This document shows, one piece after another, positions 59,562-64,000 of a DNA stretch of 64,000 nt. Positions within the stretch are counted from its first letter, which is position 1, and each line of letters starts with the position of its first letter. The notes below the pieces were generated by a model. That model worked only from the letters and a program-made list of their open reading frames with translations, was not told the DNA's origin and made no database searches. Source of the stretch: Salticus scenicus. Lineage: Eukaryota; Arthropoda; Arachnida; Araneae; Salticidae. The translations under genes were made by a program, and so were the position numbers. Where the stretch lies: assembly GCA_963930645.1 (NCBI GenBank), contig OZ005661.1, positions 196,772,532 to 196,836,531 of the forward strand, in the 5' to 3' direction.

Positions 59562-60110
59562 ATACTTATTTCGATTTGAATGTTATAATTTCAATTTGTC
59601 TTTTTTCTTTTTTTTTAATCATTTCTCTTTAAGAAAGAGAGCAATTTCTAAAAAAGTACTCCTGTTTGTAGAATGTTTACTTTACGATTTTTTATGTAAA
59701 TTTCCACTAATAAAATCAATATTTAAGAAGTTATTTCAATTTGAATATTATAATTTCAATTTGTCTTTTTTTTAAATCTCTGCTTTAAGAAAGAGAACAA
59801 TTTCTAAAAAGAGAACAATTTCTAAAATAATTTCAAAAAAGTACTCGCGTTTGTAAAATGTTTACTTTACAATTTTTTATGTAAATTTCCACAAATAAAA
59901 TCAATATTTTAGAAGTTATTTCAATTTTAATATTATATATTCTTTTTTTTTTTTTTTAAATCATCTCTTTAAGGAAGAGAACAATTTCTAAAAAGTACTC
60001 GTGTTTGTAGAATGTTTATTTTACAATTTTTATGTAAATTTCCACAAATAAAATCAGTATTTAAGAAGTTATTTCAGTTTGAATATTATAATTTTAATTT
60101 GCCTTTTTTT
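56935..60110. repeat. ~155-bp satellite array, block 2 (~20 monomers)
   Basis: Same monomer as block 1 but almost only the TGTAAATTTCCAC variant, with no clear higher-order period. Monomers are more uniform in order but differ in point changes. It ends at TTTTTTTTTCTTTTGTGGAA at about 60,115, where module M3 sequence begins. Confidence 0.93.
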
Positions 60111-61554
60111 TTTTCTTTTGTGGAAGGGGATGTGAAATCCTATACGTAAAATCTGCTGAGTTTTACCTTTCTTCTAGATCTAAAGCTTTATTTTTATTAT
60201 ATATCTCTTATTTTGTATATTGTGCATACTTTAGTATCCATTAAAATGTTTGTTTGTTTTTTTCTAAATCTTTAACATGGCAGTGTAAGACAATTTCCTA
60301 TAATTCTGTCCAATGAGAATTATTTTTAGTTAATTATTATTAAATTTAAAAGAAATTCCTTTAATTGTAGCACTCATCTTGGGAAAAATAATTGTGTGTG
60401 CAGAACCATTGCTTCCACCCCGTAGGGGGGGGGGCAAATTTACTTATGACATTTTCCACAAGTATTTGACAATGCATTTAAAACTGTTTCTTTGATATTC
60501 CTTTTATGAATTTTAACGGATAGAAATTTCTTTCACTAGAAATTGGCTAGCATTTTTAATCCTTTAAAATTCTAAATCTGAAAATTTTAAAAAGTGGATC
60601 TCATTACTTAATCGAAATTTGCTTTGGATTAATTGTAAAGCGTGTGTAATTGCTTTATGCTCCATTTTTAAGTTTAATCTAGAAGTTGGGGTGAAACGGG
60701 ATATATGACGTCATTCAGTAGGGCAGAAGAGCGGACTTGATACAGCTTTTCTTTTGGGGTCATAATTTGGTTCGTTTTCAATTTACAATTAAACCACGTA
60801 TGTCAGATCGATAGGTCAGTAACTGCTGTGCAGAATTTTACGCAAATTGATGTGTAGCTGTACCTATTTTTAGATAACTTATAACCTTTTGGTCAAAATC
60901 GCCCAGCGAAGGAGTTACCATTCCCTTTTTTTTTTAATTCTAAGCGTGGCAGTACAGGACAAATTTCGTGTAGCCGTGCACAATCAGATTTCTTTTCTAA
61001 CGAGTTATCATGAAATTCAAGAGTTACTTATAAACGTAACAGTCAACTATTGCTATTGGGATTACTATTATTGTCAGGAAAAACATTGTATATGAAAGGG
61101 CATCGTTTCTTCCCCCCTCCCCCAAATCAAGGGGGCATCTTTTCAAAATGGATGCTTTGAGATTTCTATTATGAACTTGGAAGCACTGAAATTTCTTTAA
61201 TCAGATATTATACTAGAAATTTGAAATACAAAAATTTCAAAGTGTAAAAACGTAAAAGATAGAGCCCCATTACTTAACCAAAATCTGGCTTTGATTAGAC
61301 CTAAAGCCTGCATAATTCTCTATTCTTGATTTCTGAATTTAAATTTCAATCTTAAATTGTGGCAGGATATATTTTGATATCAACTGAGATAGTAACTAAA
61401 TATTGTTGTGGAACGAGAAGTATTCCAGTATCCCCTTTGAGGGGTTAGGAAATTTTGCTCATTTAAAATTAAAAGGCACTAGAAATTACGAACAATGTTG
61501 GAAAACAAGAAATAAATGATTTTTTTTCCCTCTAAGTTATAAAAATAAAATTTC

Positions 61555-61591
<37 letters not shown>

Positions 61592-62690
61592 TTTCCTGTT
61601 CTGTTATTGTAAAGAATAAAAATCAAACATGAAGGAAATATTACAGAAATGCACTGTTTTTACAGAAAATATTTTATAAATTTACTTTTTAGTGCTATTA
61701 CAGAATTCGGATATAAGGAGTTCTGTAAACAAGGAAATTTTTATTAAAAATATGCAAATGAAACATAGTGTTGTTGATATATTGAAGAAATAATATGATT
61801 GGCTGAAGAACGGTTCCGGTGAAAACAATTCGGCTGGTGGTATCGTGATGAGGAAGTTTTGCCTTAAGCGTGTAGCATGGTAAGTTATCTTTATGTATTT
61901 AGAAATTTTAAATAATATTCTGCATAGAATTAAAAATGGAATGAAATTTTAAGATTTTTTTTAAAGATAATTTAACGTTTTTCAAAAATCTATCAATAAC
62001 AAACGAATATTCTATTTATTTATGAAATAGGCAAATATGTGTAGGTTCTGTTTAACTTTTGCATATATATTGAAGATTGTTAAAAAATGTTAAAAACATA
62101 ATTGCAAAAATAAAATTATATATTATTCAGGAATTGAAGCTTAATTTTCTAGAATAAAATAAAACTTAAAAACAGCGGCTTATTATTTTTGAATAATTTT
62201 CTGATATAAATAGATATTATTTTTATTAAAAAAAATTACAAATCGTCCAGTATTATATTTTAAATGTTGAGAAAATTATATTTTTCGTTAAAACAAAAGA
62301 AAATGCTATTTTTTTTTTTTTCAATATGCATTCCCTTAAGGAATGGAAGAATTTCTAAATATTTCGTATGTTCTAGAATTTAAAAACTTATTTCAATATT
62401 ATAGTTTAATTTCATATCTTCAGCTCTTCTTGAAAAACCCTACTTAAATCCTATTCTTAAAATCTGTTAAAATTTTACCTTTTTTCTCTCTTTTACATGA
62501 TGCTCATGTTATAAATGTAACAAGTGCTAAAATTAAATTTAGTATTCAAACGTGTTCTGTATCTAAGAGAAAATTACTTTATTGTAATCCTTCATAAAAT
62601 GCAAACATATGTAATTATTTTATAAAATGATCTTTGCATATCAAAATTACCACTTGAAATACAAAGAGACTAGAGTTTTATGTTTATCAT
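60111..62690. repeat. Module M3, diverged
   Basis: It carries the same landmarks as M1 and M2 at lower similarity: GACATGGCAGTATAGGA-like text (60,275 and 60,943), the G-run with CCCC flanks (60,424; 61,116), CATTTAAAATTAAAAGGCAC (61,460), a long A-run (61,558-61,589) and a cassette at 61,704. Internal duplication is visible (60,240-60,880 and 60,930-61,500). No gene was recognised. Confidence 0.7.
61704..61879 (+). other. Exon-like cassette M3-e
   Basis: Borders are TTTTTAGTGCTATTACAG and GTAAGTTATCTTTATG. The 176-nt segment reads MQMKHSVVDILKK until TAA and, in a shifted frame, YDWLKNGSGENNSAGGIVMR then KFCLKRVAW through the donor. The three cassettes together suggest an ancestral peptide with SVVDILKK, a W-L-K-x-GSGEEN stretch and a C-terminal KFC. 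All copies are broken. Family unknown. Confidence 0.4.
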
Positions 62691-63290
62691 ATTCATACCT
62701 TTTTAAATTTAGATATTGTATACACTATAGTTTCCATTAAAACTTTTTTTTTTTTTTTAATTTTTGACATGGCAGTATAGGAGAAATTTCGTGTAATTGG
62801 ACACAATGAGAATTCTTTTTAATGAATTATTATCAAATTGAAATATTTATAATAGTAACAATCTCTTAGGGAAAAATAACTTTTCCCCTTTGTTGGATCA
62901 ACGCTTCCATCCCCGAGGGGGACAAATAGGGACATTTTCCAAAAGAATCTACCAATACATTTAAAACGGATTCTTTGAGATATCTTTATCAATTTTCAGG
63001 GGCCGAAATTTCTTTCACTGGAAAATATGCGAGCATTTTTAAATATTAAAATCTCTAAATCTGAAAATTTTAAAAAGTTAAACCCATTACTTAAGCAAAA
63101 TTTCTTTTGAACTAACTGTGAAACATATGTAATTGTTTTTTGCTCCATTTCTAAGTTTAATCTAAAGATAAGGGTGAAACGGATTATATTACGTCGTTAA
63201 GATAGACAAGTAGGGGAGAAGGAGACTTGACCCCGTTTGTCTTTTAGGGTCATAATATTGTTCGTTTTCAATTTACATTGCTCATATAAA
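62691..63290. repeat. Module M4, partial
   Basis: A partial copy matches 60,230-60,830, including GACATGGCAGTATAGGAGAA, CATCCCCGAGGGGGACAAAT and TCATAATATTGTTCGTTTTC. It lacks an exon-like cassette within the visible part. Confidence 0.65.
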
Positions 63291-63790
63291 GGCCAACGGA
63301 TTCCAAATTTATTTAACTTTCAAATCCCATTTAAATAATTTGTGAATATTTCAAAACACTGAAGATAAAATAAAATATGCGAAGAACGGGAAATGTGGAA
63401 AAGTACCCAGATATAGGAGATTTGATCACTGGGCATGGAAGACGTGATCTTCCATGCCAAATAATTAGCATTTATTTGGTTACATTATCTATTTGTTGTT
63501 CCATTAAGATTAACAAAATTCGCATACAAACAAATTCAATTACCCATGTTTTCACATAAAAAATAAAGTCAAGAAAAAAAATGAGCTAGTCAAGTTTCAA
63601 CTTTCAAACACTCTTTGGGAAAATAAGACATCCAACACGTTTCTTAAAAGATTTGAATTTTGTTTTAGGTTTGTTTTCCAATTTAAGACCGTCCTACTTC
63701 ATCTATTTTCTCTTTTTCAGGCCATTTAAAGGTCTTATAGTCCTTTTTCTTTACACCTTTAGCTAGAAATTCTTCCAGTGTCTATTTTTC
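63291..63790. other. AT-rich spacer
   Basis: A short palindrome, GGAAGACGTGATCTTCC, at about 63,437. No gene was recognised. Confidence 0.4.
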
Positions 63791-63791
63791 A

Positions 63792-64000
63792 AATTGACTG
63801 ACTAAGCGGTCGAGATGTTCTTCTTTCAGAGCTGGTAGACGCAAAGTACCAGATTCGATTCCAGGACGCGCTTGACGGCCTAGCCGTCCAGAAATTTTTG
63901 GGATTTTATCCGAAACGTGCGCAAATACGGGCAAGGACCCCATAGAAAAATCCCCCAGATGTTGGACCCTAGCGCAGTCAATATGCCTCAACCTTAACAC
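63792..64000 (+). mobile_element. tRNA-derived SINE-like element, cut by window end
   Basis: An A-box-like TGACTAAGCGGTCGAGATG (63799-63817) and a B-box-like GATTCGATTCC (63852-63862) are spaced as in a pol III type 2 promoter. The A-box region is closest to tRNA-Leu/Ser (TGGCCGAGCGGTC). The anticodon arm and acceptor stem do not fold as a tRNA, so it is a derived SINE-type sequence and not a tRNA gene. The body after the B box (GACGGCCTAGCCGTC hairpin, then ACCCCATAGAAAAATCCCCC) is less AT-rich than the flanks. A 72-codon minus-strand ORF over it is a shadow. The 3' end is outside the window. Confidence 0.6.

Noticed and set aside
47590..60110. A CRISPR-like array because of regular direct repeats
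   Set aside because: The whole ~155-bp unit repeats with no unique spacers, and the genome is plainly eukaryotic; it is a satellite.
63792..63870. A functional tRNA gene
   Set aside because: A and B boxes are present but the acceptor and anticodon stems do not pair properly.
63782..64000. 72-codon minus-strand ORF at the window end
   Set aside because: It lies antisense over the tRNA-like A and B boxes and is better explained as a shadow of the SINE-like sequence.

Overview
The window is strongly AT-rich eukaryotic DNA, full of poly-A/T tracts, (TA)n runs and tandem repeats. It has no ribosomal-type operons, no recognisable intact protein-coding gene and no intact RNA gene. The mix of mariner-, Tc1- and piggyBac-like relics, a tRNA-derived SINE-like sequence and many MITEs points to an arthropod nuclear genome. 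An arachnid is a reasonable guess, but nothing here proves it. Most long ORFs that can be drawn are low-complexity or repeat-derived and were not called as genes.

Layout. 1-2.85 kb: a decayed retroelement ORF fragment, a short GC-rich island, and a Tc1-like transposon with terminal inverted repeats and a frameshifted transposase. 2.85-10.9 kb: repeated blocks in new combinations. They carry four copies of a ~110-nt exon-like cassette (polypyrimidine-AG ... GTAAG), a TTAA-flanked MITE and two short tandem arrays. 11.0-18.1 kb and 19.0-26.5 kb: an old direct segmental duplication (copies A and B, ~8 kb offset), each copy carrying exon-like cassettes. The copies hold different DNA-element insertions, which show several empty sites. 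27.6-30.7 kb: a macrosatellite of about five ~560-606-bp units. 31.8-38.8 kb: AT-rich DNA with a mariner MITE, a nested pair of MITEs and a 1.36-kb TIR element. 39.2-44.4 kb: a degenerate ~140-bp tandem repeat leading into a 3-kb module (M1) that holds an exon-like cassette and a deleted mariner. 47.6-60.1 kb: a ~155-bp satellite array with a local ~1.24-kb higher-order period, split by a second copy of the module (M2). 60.1-63.3 kb: more diverged module copies (M3, M4). 63.8-64.0 kb: a SINE-like sequence with pol III A and B boxes, cut by the window end.

How it fits together. The recurring theme is segmental and tandem amplification of + strand, exon-like, splice-bounded cassettes that are mostly broken as coding sequence. 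They could be a decayed, repeatedly duplicated gene array, or exons of a long noncoding transcript. Later insertions of TA- and TTAA-targeting DNA elements are dated relative to the duplications by empty sites in paralogous copies.
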